Shown piece by piece: positions 20,830 through 29,212 of a stretch of DNA of 64,000 nt. The stretch covers positions 186,001 to 250,000 of the forward strand of contig CAVVXU010000007.1 of NCBI GenBank assembly GCA_963752325.1, read 5' to 3'. Source of the DNA: CAVTJL01 sp963752325. Its GTDB lineage: Bacteria; Pseudomonadota; Alphaproteobacteria; Geminicoccales; Geminicoccaceae. Under the pieces are notes generated by a model, which saw nothing but the letters and a program-made list of their open reading frames with translations, did no database searches and was not told the DNA's origin. A program made the translations under genes and the position numbers. The number at the start of each line of letters is the position of its first letter. Position 1 is the first letter of the stretch.

Positions 20830-21470
20830 AGAGCGTCACGCTCGAGATGCTGGGCCGTGCCAAGCGCGTCGTGATCGAGAAGGAGAACACGACGGTCATC
20901 GACGGCGCCGGCGCCAAGGAGGAGATCACCGGGCGCTGCAACCAGATCCGGGCGCAGATCGAGGAGACGACCTCGGACTACGACCGCGAGAAGCTGCAGG
21001 AGCGTCTGGCGAAGCTGGCGGGCGGCGTTGCGGTGATCCGCGTCGGTGGTGCCACCGAGATCGAGGTGAAGGAGCGCAAGGATCGCGTCGACGACGCGAT
21101 GAACGCGACCCGTGCCGCGGTCGAGGAGGGTGTGGTCGCCGGTGGCGGTGCTGCGCTGCTCTATGGCCTGAAGGCTCTGGACGGCCTCAAGCCCGGCAAC
21201 GACGACCAGCGCGTGGGCATCGAGATCGTCAGGAAGGCGATCACCGCACCGGCGCGTCAGATCGCCGAGAATGCCGGCATCGACGGCTCGATCGTCATCG
21301 ACCCGACCAAGGTCGTGCGCGCCGCTCTCCAGAACGCTGCCTCGGTGGCCGGTCTCCTCATCACCACGGAGGCCATGATCGCCGAGCGACCGCAGGAGAA
21401 GGAGCCCGCCATGCCGGCCGGCGCTGGCATGGGCGGGATGGGTGGCATGGGCGGAATGGGTGGCTTCTAA
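20830..21470 (+). pseudogene. groEL C-terminal fragment (duplicate)
   Basis: Carries GroEL from about residue 310 to the end, joined upstream to unrelated sequence at 20829. It lacks the N-terminal equatorial and most of the apical domain, and has an in-frame loss of 29 residues (GKLLESKD to LVKKGII). An ATG at 20847 could start a 207-residue product, but there is no ribosome-binding site. It cannot form a chaperonin subunit. Near-perfect identity to groEL suggests recent copying or continuing gene conversion. Confidence 0.85.
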
Positions 21471-21647
21471 GTCCCGCGCATCCGAGCCGTCCGAGTGGAG
21501 CGGAAGGGCCACGCCTTGTGTCTCTTCCAGCTCTCCCCGGCTCGGGCCTGTTCCCCTCGGGCGGTCGCCAGGATACACTGCTGCACAACGCTCCGCTTGC
21601 CGAGAGGCGGCGCGCCGACTAGACAGGTCCCGCTTTTCACGCTCCGC

Positions 21648-21739
21648 GGAGGGATGCCGGAGCGGTCGATCGGGGCGGTTTCCAAAGCCGTTGTATCCCG
21701 CGAAGGGTACCGAAGCTTCGAATCCTTCTCGCTCAACCA
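21648..21739 (+). pseudogene. diverged tRNA-Ser copy with anticodon CCA
   Basis: Aligns end to end with the tRNA at 20451-20542 with 11 substitutions. The anticodon loop is TTCCAAA (anticodon CCA instead of CGA). The acceptor has mismatches at 1-72 (G/A) and 5-68 (G/G), the conserved 53-61 pair is C/C, and the variable arm has one mismatch; one T-stem pair (51-63) changed in a compensated way from G-C to A-T. Discriminator is A; CCA retained. Most likely a decaying pseudo-tRNA. Confidence 0.75.
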
Positions 21740-22057
21740 GCTTCCGCCGTCGGGTCCGCTCTCCGGCCCAAGTCGGCCTTTGCTATAACCCCTTGATATC
21801 GAGGACCTTCGCGCTCGAGCGGGAACGGCCGGGACGCCCAAAGGTCTCTCTATGGGGCCGCTTTCTCCGCCGGGTGTGAACCTCGGTCATTCGGTACCCA
21901 ATTGAGTAAGTGATCGAGGTTGAGAAGTCTTCCAGCATAAGCCACCGGACCGAGTTCGAACTTCGCACTGCCTGACCAGAAGCCGGCTTCGAACCTTACT
22001 CTTCGGCCGCGGTCATGAGGCGAAAGAGCGAACACCATCAACAAGAGAGGTCGAAGG

Positions 22058-22393
22058 ATGCGGGGTGAGATAGGCTTCGCCGAGCGGCAGAGCACAGCCG
22101 CCAAGGCGAAGCAGGCCTTGCTCGAGCGGGCCAAGGCGCTAGCCAACGATACGGGGTTTGCCGAGCGCCAAGCGAAGCGTCAGGCCGCCGCCGCCGCACG
22201 CGAGGCGCGTACGACCGAGCGGCGCGCGGCGAAGGCGGCCGAGGCCGCGGAGCGGGCTGCCGCCGCGGAAGCGGCCGCGCTTGCCCGCAAGGCCGAGCAG
22301 ATGGCAGAGGCGGCCCGCAGGGTGGCACTCGCGACCGAGCAGAAGGCCGCGCGCGATGCCCGCTATGCCGCCCGCAAGAAGCGCAACGGTTGA
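22058..22393 (+). CDS. DUF6481-like alanine-rich coiled-coil protein
   Basis: A 111-residue, highly charged, Ala/Arg/Glu-rich helical protein. GFAERQSTAAKAKQALLERAK at the start and EQKAARDARYAARKKR at the end resemble DUF6481 proteins of alphaproteobacteria, from memory. It is probably one long coiled coil, with no membrane segment or signal. Function unknown. GAGAGGTCGAAGG precedes the ATG. It stands alone between the tRNA duplication and IS remnants. Confidence 0.7.
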   Translation: MRGEIGFAERQSTAAKAKQALLERAKALANDTGFAERQAKRQAAAAAREARTTERRAAKAAEAAERAAAAEAAALARKAEQMAEAARRVALATEQKAARDARYAARKKRNG

Positions 22394-22733
22394 GGCGGCG
22401 GCCGCATCGGTGATCGGCCGCTCCGGCCCGCCGCTGGTGTCTCCAGTCGCCGCGTGACGCCGTCGAAATACGCGTGAGCGCCCTTTCTGGGGCCATTTTC
22501 TCCGGCGCCTTTTCGCGTGGGCTCTTGCTCACTCACTTGCGGAAAGATTTGCTAAGACGAGATTTTATTTGGATTGCCCAACATCACTTGTTTGGACCCG
22601 GATTCCCCGGATGAGTTCAAGGCTTGACGCCGCCATCGCTCCGTTTTGCTGTTTTGATCAGTGGGTAGAGACCATAGAGGGGATGCGATCGTGGCGCATC
22701 CGCTGGGTGAGGCAACAGCCGGAGCCTCTACGG
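22394..22733. other. non-coding stretch, locally AT-rich
   Basis: No gene seen. The part from about 22530 to 22660 is clearly less GC-rich than its surroundings (for example AAAGATTTGCTAAGACGAG), consistent with acquired DNA at the edge of the IS remnants that follow. Confidence 0.5.
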
Positions 22734-22808
22734 GTCGATTTCGACCGGCGGATGAAGCTCGAATTCCACGGCGCCAGGATCACCTCGGACAGCGGTCTGC
22801 TCGCGTCC
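22734..22808 (+). mobile_element. IS1380-family transposase N-terminal remnant
   Basis: Reads VDFDRRMKLEFHGARITSDS followed by GLLAS, closely matching the conserved N-terminus of IS1380-family transposases as I recall it. Similarity ends at once: the expected YRELDEALGL continuation is not readable, and no catalytic DDE region or terminal inverted repeats are found nearby. A dead fragment. Confidence 0.6.
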
Positions 22809-22985
22809 CGCCACGGGTCGCGCGCGAGCGAGGTAGGCCTGCTGCGCGCCGAGGGTCTCGACCTTAGGAGGCTGCGGCTGATGGTCCACCGGCTCAAGGG
22901 CAGCCACTCCGGCGCCCATCCTCCCCGGCTATGCCGGGTGTCCGGTCGAAATGGGGTTAGGCCCTCCTACCCGCTCCAGCCTCAG

Positions 22986-23252
22986 TCAGGACGCTTGGCT
23001 CGACGAGATCGGCCAGAAAACGCTCTGATTTTCGGCTAGCTGAGAGGCTAGATCCCGATCATGACGGATCGGAACGACGAGGAAGCCGCGGGCGCGGAGC
23101 GCCGCGCGCTTGACCGCCTCCCGCTCGTGGGGCCCGGGGAGGTCGTGCGATGGGCCGTCGACGAAACAGTCGAAAGCCTGCTCGCCATGGTCTGCGCCAG
23201 TTTCGGGATCGCAGTAGACGACGCAGAGGACGGCGCGCGCTAGATCGCGCAT
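22986..23252 (-). pseudogene. C-terminal fragment of a large helicase/nuclease-type defence protein
   Basis: An 88-residue frame reads VVYCDPETGADHGEQAFDCF then VDGPSHDLPGPHERE and ends RGFLVVPIRHDRDLASQL to NQSVFW. The FVDGP-x-HD element and the following R-x8-G-(F/Y)-x-V-x-x-(I/L)-R pattern recall the C-terminus of large helicase/DUF1998-type proteins from defence islands such as DISARM. It starts abruptly where an IS3-like fragment ends, so it looks truncated by insertion. Family assignment is from memory and tentative. Confidence 0.4.
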
Positions 23253-23261
23253 CGCAGCCCC

Positions 23262-23415
23262 TCCGCACCCAGCGCCGCCAGGAGCGGACCAGACGGCCCG
23301 GCTGGTCCAGTTCGGCGGCCACCTGCGACACCGAGCGACCGCCGCCAACCGCGGCAACTGCCTCGCGCTTGAACGCCTCCGGAAAGCTACGGCTTCGTTT
23401 CGTACCCTCGGACAT
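23262..23415 (-). mobile_element. IS3-type transposase OrfA remnant
   Basis: MSEGTKRSRSFPEAFKREAV then GGGRSVSQVAAELDQPGRLVRSWRRW is the helix-turn-helix start of an IS3-family (or similar) OrfA. It runs out of recognisable sequence after about 50 residues and no OrfB follows. Its ATG is preceded by GGAGGTGACG. It directly abuts the defence-protein fragment. Confidence 0.55.
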
Positions 23416-23836
23416 CGTCACCTCCAGGCCTTTCAGCCTATCAGAGGTGACCACTCAACCGGGGCAGGCCCAAGGCTGGTTCAGGGGGCTCGCGCTGGTG
23501 GAGGCGCCTCATGCCCTGGAATACGGGCCCGGATGCCGGCGCTTATCCCATTGTCGCGCCGACTGACACCTTCTGATCAGACTATCATTTCCCATCATTT
23601 TCCACAGGCTCTTGCAGCTCGGCGGTTCCGCGCGGGAATCGGCAGCCGTTGCCGAGGCGCGTCGGGCTGACGCCGGCATGATCCCCGCTGATCCCGGGGC
23701 TGAGGATCGGACTTTCTCACAGTCTGTGGATAAATGGGGACAGCGCGTGGACGCTTCGTCGCAAGCGGTGCCATCGCTGGTATGCCAGCCGTCGGCTTGG
23801 ACCAACGTCGCCGGGCTGGCGGCACGGCTCGCAAGC
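23416..23836. other. non-coding stretch with one perfect DnaA box
   Basis: No gene seen. At 23725-23733 the sequence TGTGGATAA is the exact complement of the DnaA box TTATCCACA; TTTTCCACAGG at about 23598 is a weaker relative. The rest shows no recognisable feature. Confidence 0.45.
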
Positions 23837-23869
23837 AAAAAAGAGGGCCCGGGGCGAACCCCGGGCCTC
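23837..23869 (-). terminator. rho-independent terminator of nrdJ
   Basis: On the minus strand, GAGGCCCGGGG, loop TTCG, then CCCCGGGCCCTC (one bulged base) followed by TTTTTT. It lies about 65 bases after the nrdJ stop and is a classic intrinsic terminator. Confidence 0.85.
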
Positions 23870-23932
23870 AATCATGGAGGAGAATACAAGGAAAGAAACG
23901 TCCCGCTTGCCCAACGGGACGCTATGCGCACC

Positions 23933-26900
23933 CTAGCTGCAACCAGTGGTTGAGCCGCAGGAGTCGCATTTCAGGCAGGTGCCATTCCGCACCAGCGTAA
24001 AGTTGCCGCAAGACGGGCAGGGGTCACCCACATAGCCTTTAAGGCGGGCGATCTGCACCTGCTCGGCACGGCTGTCCGTGTGGCGCGCTGTGCGGTCGGC
24101 GACGGCCGCCGACCCCATGGTCGCACCTGATCTCCATTCACCGGATGTCGTCTCGCGACCCGCACCGCCCGCGAGGAGGCGGAGATTGCCGCGAACGAAC
24201 CCGGACGAGGCGAGATGGGCCACCTCTCGACCGAGATCGCCTTCCTTGGTGCCACCGCCGAGCGCATCGTGGCGCAGCTCGGCGGGCTCCACATTGGCGA
24301 GGTCGGTGCGCCCGAGATAGGAGATGGCGAGCTCGCGAAAGATGTAGTCGAGCACCGATGTGGCCATCTTGATCGTGTCGTTGCCCGTGACGACGCCCGA
24401 CGGATCGAAGCGGGTGTAGGAGAAGGCCTCGACGAACTCCTCGAGCGGCACGCCATATTGCAGGCCGATCGAGATCGCGATCGCGAAGCTGTTCATCAGC
24501 GATCGGAAGGCAGCACCTTCCTTGTGCATGTCGATGAAGATCTCACCGAGCATGCCATCCTCGTACTCACCGGTCCGAAGATAGACCTTGTGGCCGCCGA
24601 CCACCGCCTTTTGGGTATAGCCCTTGCGGCGGGAAGGCAGCCTGCGGCGCTCGTTGATCCACCGCTCGACGATGTGCTCGGCGACCTCGACGACCTTCTC
24701 GGTCTGCGGCCTCTCCTCCTCGTCCTCCTCGTCGTCGACGGCCGCCAGCATCGACGCCAGAGGCTGCGAGAGCTTCGAGCCGTCGCGGTAGAGGGCCAGC
24801 GCCTTGAGGCCGAGGCGCCAACCCTCGACATAGGCGTCCTCGCAGTCGCGCACGGTCGCGCGCGACGGCATGTTGATGGTCTTGCTGATGGCACCGCTGA
24901 TGAAGGGCTGTGCTGCGGCCATCATCCGGATGTGCGAGGAGGCGCTGAGGAAGCGCTTGCCGGTGCGGCCACACGGATTGGCACAGTCGAAGACGGGCAG
25001 GTGCTCCACCTTGAGGTGCGGCGCGCCCTCGATCGTCATCGTGCCGCAGCAATAATTGTTCGCGGCCTCGATCTGATCCCTGGGGAACCCCAGCGCCCGC
25101 AGCATCTCGAAGCCGGGCTCGTCGAGCTGGGCCTCGCTCAGGCCCAGCACCTCCTTGCAGAAGGCCTCGCCCAGCGTGAAGCGGTTGAACGCGTACTTGA
25201 TGTCGAACGCGGTCGGCAGCGCCGCCTCGAGCCGCGCCAGGGAGTCCTCGTCAAACCCGCGCGCCCGCAGGCTCTCGTGGTTGACGAAGGGGGCATCCTT
25301 GAGTGTGCCGTGACCCACCGCGTAACGGCCGATCTCCTCGATCTGCGCCTTGCTGTAGCCGAGCTTCTCGAGCGCCCTCGGGACCACGCGGTTGATGATC
25401 TTGAAGAAGCCGCCGCCGGCGAGCTTCTTGAACTTGACCAGCGCGAAATCCGGCTCGATTCCGGTGGTGTCGCAATCCATCACCAAGCCGATCGTGCCCG
25501 TCGGCGCGATCACCGAGACCTGGGCGTTGCGGATCCCGTGCGCCTCGGCGTTGGCGACCGCGTCATCCCAGGCTCGCCTTGCCGCGGCGACGATCTGGGC
25601 CTCGGGGCAGCCCTCCGCATCGAGTGGCAGGGGCAGGGTGCCCAGCCCCTCATAGCCGGCGGTCTCGCTCCAGGCGGCGCGCCGATGGTTGCGAAGCACG
25701 CGCAGCGTCGCCTCGCGGTTGTCGGCATAGCCGGGGAACGGCGCCAGCCCTTCGGCCATCTCGGCTGACACCTTGTAGGCGATGCCCGTCATCAGCGCGG
25801 TGATCGCTGCGCCGTAGGCGCGCCCGGCCTTGCTGTCGTAGCCGAGGCCCGAGCCCATGAGGAGGCCGCCCAGATTGGCGTAGCCGAGACCGAGGGTGCG
25901 GTACCGCCAGGAGAGCTCGGCGATCTTGCGGGCCGGGAACTGTGCCATCAGCACGGAGATCTCGAGCACGATCGTCCAAAGCCGCACGGCGTGCACGAAG
26001 GCATCGATCGCGAAGCCGCCGTCCTCGCTCAGGAATGCCATGAGGTTCAGCGAGGCGAGGTTGCAGGCCGTGTCGTCGAGGAACATGTACTCCGAGCACG
26101 GATTGGACGCGTTGATGCGTCCCGCGTTCGGGCAGGTGTGCCAGTCGTTGATCGTCGTGTCGTACTGCACCCCCGGATCGGCGCTGGCCCAGGCAGCGAA
26201 CGCGATACGCTCCCAGAGCTGCCGCGCCTTGACCGTCTTCTTGGGCTTGCCGTCCGTGCGCCGAAAGAGTTCCCAGTCCCGGTCCTCGGCCACCGCGCGC
26301 AGGAACTCGTCGGTGACCCGCACCGTGTTGTTCGAGTTCTGCCCCGCCGCGGCGACATAGGCCTCGCTGTCCCAGTCGGTGTCGTAGACCGGGATGTCGA
26401 TGCTCGTGTAGCCCTGGCTCGCGTAGAGGACGACCTGCTGGATGGCGCCGTCCGGCAGCATCGCCCGACGCGCCTCGCGCACCGCCCGACGCAGCTCGGC
26501 GTTTTGCGCCGGATCGAACCGGGCCTCGCCCGAGAGCTCGCACTCATGGCAGGCCGTCATCACTGCCTGCGCATGCTGCTTGAGCAGCTTGGAGCCGGCG
26601 ACCAGCGCCGCCACCTTCTGCTCCTCGATGACCTTCCAGTCGATGAAGGCCTCGACGTCGGGGTGATCGATGTTGACGATCACCATCTTGGCCGCACGTC
26701 GTGTCGTGCCGCCCGACTTGATCGCCCCGGCGGCACGATCGCCGATCTTGAGGAAGCTCATCAGACCCGACGACCGACCGCCACCGGACAGTCGCTCGCC
26801 ATCGCCCCTCAGCGCCGAGAAGTTCGTGCCCGTGCCGGATCCATACTTGAAGAGCCGTGCCTCGCGGACCCAGAGGTCCATGATCCCGCCTTCGTTGACG

Positions 26901-27529
26901 AGGTCGTCGGCAATGCTCTGAATGAAGCAGGCGTGGGGCTGGGGCCGCTCATAGGCCGAGGTCGAGGCCTTCACCTCTCCCGTCGCCTCGTCGACGTGGA
27001 AATGACCCTGCGCCGGGCCGTCGATGCCATAGGCCCAATGCAGGCCCGTGTTGAACCACTGGGGCGAGTTCGGCGCCGCCATCTGCTTCGCCAGCATGTA
27101 GCGAAGCTCGTCCATGAATGCGCGGGCATCCTCCTCGGAGGCGAAATAGCCGCTCTTCCAGCCCCAATAGGTCCAGGTCCCGGCCAATCGGTCGAAGACC
27201 TGCTGAGCGTCGGTCTCGCCGCCGAACCGATCCTCTTCCGGCAGCTCGGCAAGCGCCTTCTCGTCGGGCACCCGCCGCGCCAGCCATGACGGCACCCCCT
27301 TCTCGCGGACGGGGCGCAGGCGCGTCGGAACGCCAGCCTTTCGAAAATACTTTTGGGCGAGGACATCCACCGCCACCTGCGACCAGGCAGCAGGCACCTC
27401 TGCCCTCTCGAGTTGGAAGACGACCGACCCGTCGGGATTGCGAATCTCGCTGCTCGCTACACGGAACGGAATCGACGCGAAGGGTGACTCACCCTCTCGC
27501 GTGAACCTCCGCGCAATCCTGAGCGCCAT
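23933..27529 (-). CDS. nrdJ: vitamin B12-dependent (class II) ribonucleotide reductase
   Basis: Reduces ribonucleotides to deoxyribonucleotides with adenosylcobalamin as radical source, working with or without oxygen. The product is 1198 residues. Visible: the substrate-site region NPCSEYMFLDDTACNLASLN, CDTTGIEPDF, the thiyl-radical barrel, a C-terminal TSCPD-like domain (KVYLRTGEYEDGMLGEIFID) and a terminal zinc ribbon, CPSCGNFTLVRNGTCLKC then DSCGSTTGCS. I start at ATG 27529 (MALRIARRF), six bases after GAGGAGG; 27532 is an adjacent alternative. No B12 riboswitch box was seen in the leader. Candidate NrdR boxes lie about 220 bases upstream. Confidence 0.95.
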   Translation of the reverse strand: MALRIARRFTREGESPFASIPFRVASSEIRNPDGSVVFQLERAEVPAAWSQVAVDVLAQKYFRKAGVPTRLRPVREKGVPSWLARRVPDEKALAELPEEDRFGGETDAQQVFDRLAGTWTYWGWKSGYFASEEDARAFMDELRYMLAKQMAAPNSPQWFNTGLHWAYGIDGPAQGHFHVDEATGEVKASTSAYERPQPHACFIQSIADDLVNEGGIMDLWVREARLFKYGSGTGTNFSALRGDGERLSGGGRSSGLMSFLKIGDRAAGAIKSGGTTRRAAKMVIVNIDHPDVEAFIDWKVIEEQKVAALVAGSKLLKQHAQAVMTACHECELSGEARFDPAQNAELRRAVREARRAMLPDGAIQQVVLYASQGYTSIDIPVYDTDWDSEAYVAAAGQNSNNTVRVTDEFLRAVAEDRDWELFRRTDGKPKKTVKARQLWERIAFAAWASADPGVQYDTTINDWHTCPNAGRINASNPCSEYMFLDDTACNLASLNLMAFLSEDGGFAIDAFVHAVRLWTIVLEISVLMAQFPARKIAELSWRYRTLGLGYANLGGLLMGSGLGYDSKAGRAYGAAITALMTGIAYKVSAEMAEGLAPFPGYADNREATLRVLRNHRRAAWSETAGYEGLGTLPLPLDAEGCPEAQIVAAARRAWDDAVANAEAHGIRNAQVSVIAPTGTIGLVMDCDTTGIEPDFALVKFKKLAGGGFFKIINRVVPRALEKLGYSKAQIEEIGRYAVGHGTLKDAPFVNHESLRARGFDEDSLARLEAALPTAFDIKYAFNRFTLGEAFCKEVLGLSEAQLDEPGFEMLRALGFPRDQIEAANNYCCGTMTIEGAPHLKVEHLPVFDCANPCGRTGKRFLSASSHIRMMAAAQPFISGAISKTINMPSRATVRDCEDAYVEGWRLGLKALALYRDGSKLSQPLASMLAAVDDEEDEEERPQTEKVVEVAEHIVERWINERRRLPSRRKGYTQKAVVGGHKVYLRTGEYEDGMLGEIFIDMHKEGAAFRSLMNSFAIAISIGLQYGVPLEEFVEAFSYTRFDPSGVVTGNDTIKMATSVLDYIFRELAISYLGRTDLANVEPAELRHDALGGGTKEGDLGREVAHLASSGFVRGNLRLLAGGAGRETTSGEWRSGATMGSAAVADRTARHTDSRAEQVQIARLKGYVGDPCPSCGNFTLVRNGTCLKCDSCGSTTGCS

Positions 27530-27751
27530 CATTCTCCTCCTCGATGCAGGGTAGAATGTTCTTGAGTTGTTCGTCAACGGAAACGAGATGGGCAATGACA
27601 GGATGATTATCCTCTGCGATTCCCGATCAGGGTCACGTGAGCCTCATCCTTATCGCCCATCAGTCTAATCCCCTCCGTCGGAACCGACAACAGACCATGG
27701 CTCGGGCCCTGACGGGCATGGTGGGGCGTGGTCGCAATCATTGGTCACGGC

Positions 27752-27798
27752 GATCAATATATAGATGTTCTACGCGATTCCAACACTAAATGCAGCGG
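27752..27798. promoter_or_regulatory. candidate tandem NrdR boxes
   Basis: Box 1 at 27752-27767 contains CAATATATAG, an exact match to the core CWATATATWG of the NrdR consensus (acaCwATATATwGtgt). Box 2 at 27783-27798 starts ACACT and has a poorer second half. Their starts are 31 bases apart, the usual helical spacing of paired NrdR sites. They face nrdJ, a typical NrdR target. Confidence 0.45.
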
Positions 27799-28002
27799 CG
27801 CGGCAGCGGGCCGCCGGCCGCCAGACGCCCCCGCTGGCCGCTATGGGAGCGCGGCACCCTGCTGGCGAGGTGCTGCACGGGGCTCGTGGTCAACCGCCTC
27901 GCTCGCTCCACGCGCGATTCCCTCCTGAGCTGTCGCATATGCGCATCAGTGTCAGCTGATCCGGACTCGTCCGTCAGTCCACGGTTTGTTCTTTTGTCCC
28001 CC

Positions 28003-28078
28003 TTATCCACTGCTTGTGGGTAAGTGTGGGATCTGGCGCTGGCTCTCGCCCGCTCGCGGCCCACCAGGTTTTCCACAG
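28003..28078. promoter_or_regulatory. cluster of DnaA-box-like sites
   Basis: TTATCCACT (28003-28011) and TGTGGGTAA (28015-28023, opposite orientation) each match the DnaA box TTATCCACA at 8 of 9 positions; TTTTCCACA (28070-28078) is a third 8/9 match. The first pair also forms a short inverted repeat. Binding is not shown. Confidence 0.35.
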
Positions 28079-28192
28079 CCTATCCCCACGCCGTCACTGC
28101 GGGCGCGTGCGCAGTCCGGCACCGCTGGATTTTCGAGGCGGGCTCGGCCATAGTCCGGATCGTCAACGGCTGGCGGGCGTCCGGAGGATCAT

Positions 28193-28573
28193 TTGCTCAA
28201 GTGGCTGCGCAACAACGCTCTCGGAACCGAGCTGCTGACCCGCCGCAAAGGCGTCCGGGTCGGTCAGGACGAGCTCGGCAATGTCTACTTCCGCGAGCGG
28301 GGTGACCGTGCCTGGCAGTCCGAGCGACGGTGGGTGATCTATGCCAGCAAGGGCGAGATCGAGGCCAGCATGGTGCCGGCGGGCTGGAATGCCTGGCTGC
28401 ACCACAACAGGGAAAAGTCGCCGAGCGAGGAGCCGCTCGTCGAGCGGCGTTGGGAGAAGCCCCATCAGCCCAACCTGTCCGGCACGCTGCAGGCCTACGT
28501 CCCGCCCGGCCACGAGCGGCGTGGCGGCCATCGCGATCGGGCCACCGGCGACTACGAAGCCTGGCGGCCTTAG
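28193..28573 (+). CDS. NADH:ubiquinone oxidoreductase NDUFA12-type accessory subunit
   Basis: A 126-residue homologue of the 17.2-kDa (NDUFA12/B17.2) complex I subunit, an accessory subunit shared by mitochondria and alphaproteobacteria. Key segments: TRRKGVRVGQDELGNVYFRE, RRWVIYASKGEIEASMVPAG, WNAWLHH and a C-terminal QPNLSGTLQAYVPPGH, all typical. The start is TTG, after GGAGG; this gives LLKWLRN (formyl-Met in place of the first Leu). It is not near the nuo operon in this window. Confidence 0.92.
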   Translation: MLKWLRNNALGTELLTRRKGVRVGQDELGNVYFRERGDRAWQSERRWVIYASKGEIEASMVPAGWNAWLHHNREKSPSEEPLVERRWEKPHQPNLSGTLQAYVPPGHERRGGHRDRATGDYEAWRP

Positions 28574-28665
28574 GGGAGGGCGATCGCGCCCCTTTGGCGT
28601 GAGCGAGCCCTCCGGTCCGGCGGCCTTCTAGGGCCGAGCATCATCGCCCGGCAGGAAGGGCCGCC

Positions 28666-29082
28666 TCAAGCGTTTCGATCGGGCAGCCCCCAGATCCGCG
28701 GCGTCGCCATCTCGAGGCTGTTTCCTGCCGGGTCGCGGAAATAGAACGAGCGGCCGCCGCGTGGCCAGGCCTGCTCGGCCTCGATCGCGATCCCGTGACC
28801 CTCGAGCCTCCTCTTCCATGCGTCGAGCTCCTGCCCGGGCACGGCGAAGCAGGTGTGCCCTGCGCCGTGCGTGCCGTGAGCGGGTATCGCCGTGTTGGCG
28901 CGTGACGCCTCGGGCTCGAACAGCAGCAGCATGCTGTCTCCCACGCGGAAGAAGCAGAAGAGCCCGGGCTTCCGACTGTCCACCTCCAGCCCCAGCACCT
29001 CGCTGTAGAACAGCTCCGCAGCACCGAGATCGTCGACGTAGAGAACCGTCTCGAGGATGCGGTCGATAGGGCCGATCGCCAT
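28666..29082 (-). CDS. VOC-superfamily (glyoxalase/bleomycin-resistance fold) protein
   Basis: A 138-residue protein with two beta-alpha-beta-beta-beta modules: ILETVLYVDDLGAAELFYSE VLGLEV in the first, and HTCFAVPG and FYFRDPAGNSLEMATP in the second. Metal ligands of the family would be the Glu residues in ILETV and SLEMA and His in HTCFAV. Substrate unknown. An upstream extension of the frame lacks similarity, so the ATG at 29082 is preferred. Confidence 0.8.
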   Translation of the reverse strand: MAIGPIDRILETVLYVDDLGAAELFYSEVLGLEVDSRKPGLFCFFRVGDSMLLLFEPEASRANTAIPAHGTHGAGHTCFAVPGQELDAWKRRLEGHGIAIEAEQAWPRGGRSFYFRDPAGNSLEMATPRIWGLPDRNA

Positions 29083-29212
29083 GACCTTGCCAATCTCCAG
29101 CCTGCAGGCCGGCGCGGGGGCTGCCGGCGCATCGGGGTCAGCACGCTCTCAGGGCTCCTGAGCGGCAGCTGATACGCAGCGTGCACTACCGGTCAGACAG
29201 CCGGGAGAGCGC

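Larger units (their letters stand above)
20830..21739 (+). repeat. direct partial duplication of the groEL 3' end and tRNA-Ser
   Basis: Matches 19541-20542 in the same orientation. The groEL part shows no difference that I can see until the GGM tail, apart from an 87-base deletion at about 21300 (ATCGTCATC joined to GACCCGACC). The spacer after the stop is only loosely similar, and the tRNA copy differs at 11 of 92 positions. So the two halves of the repeat have very different divergence. Confidence 0.9.
27530..28192. other. long intergenic region between nrdJ and the complex I subunit gene
   Basis: 660 bases without a gene that I can support. It contains the nrdJ leader, an AT-rich patch near 27750-27790 with two NrdR-like boxes, and a cluster of DnaA-box-like sequences near 28003-28078. 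No RNA gene or cobalamin riboswitch could be recognised. Confidence 0.6.

Noticed and set aside
20543..21647. Integrative element bounded by tRNA-Ser and its copy (attL/attR)
   Set aside because: The repeat is over 900 bases and includes groEL coding sequence, no integrase is present, and only a groEL fragment lies between the tRNAs; a tandem duplication fits better.
27530..27750. Possible cobalamin riboswitch in the nrdJ leader, expected for a B12-dependent enzyme
   Set aside because: No B12-box-like sequence or recognisable conserved core was found in the leader on the minus strand.
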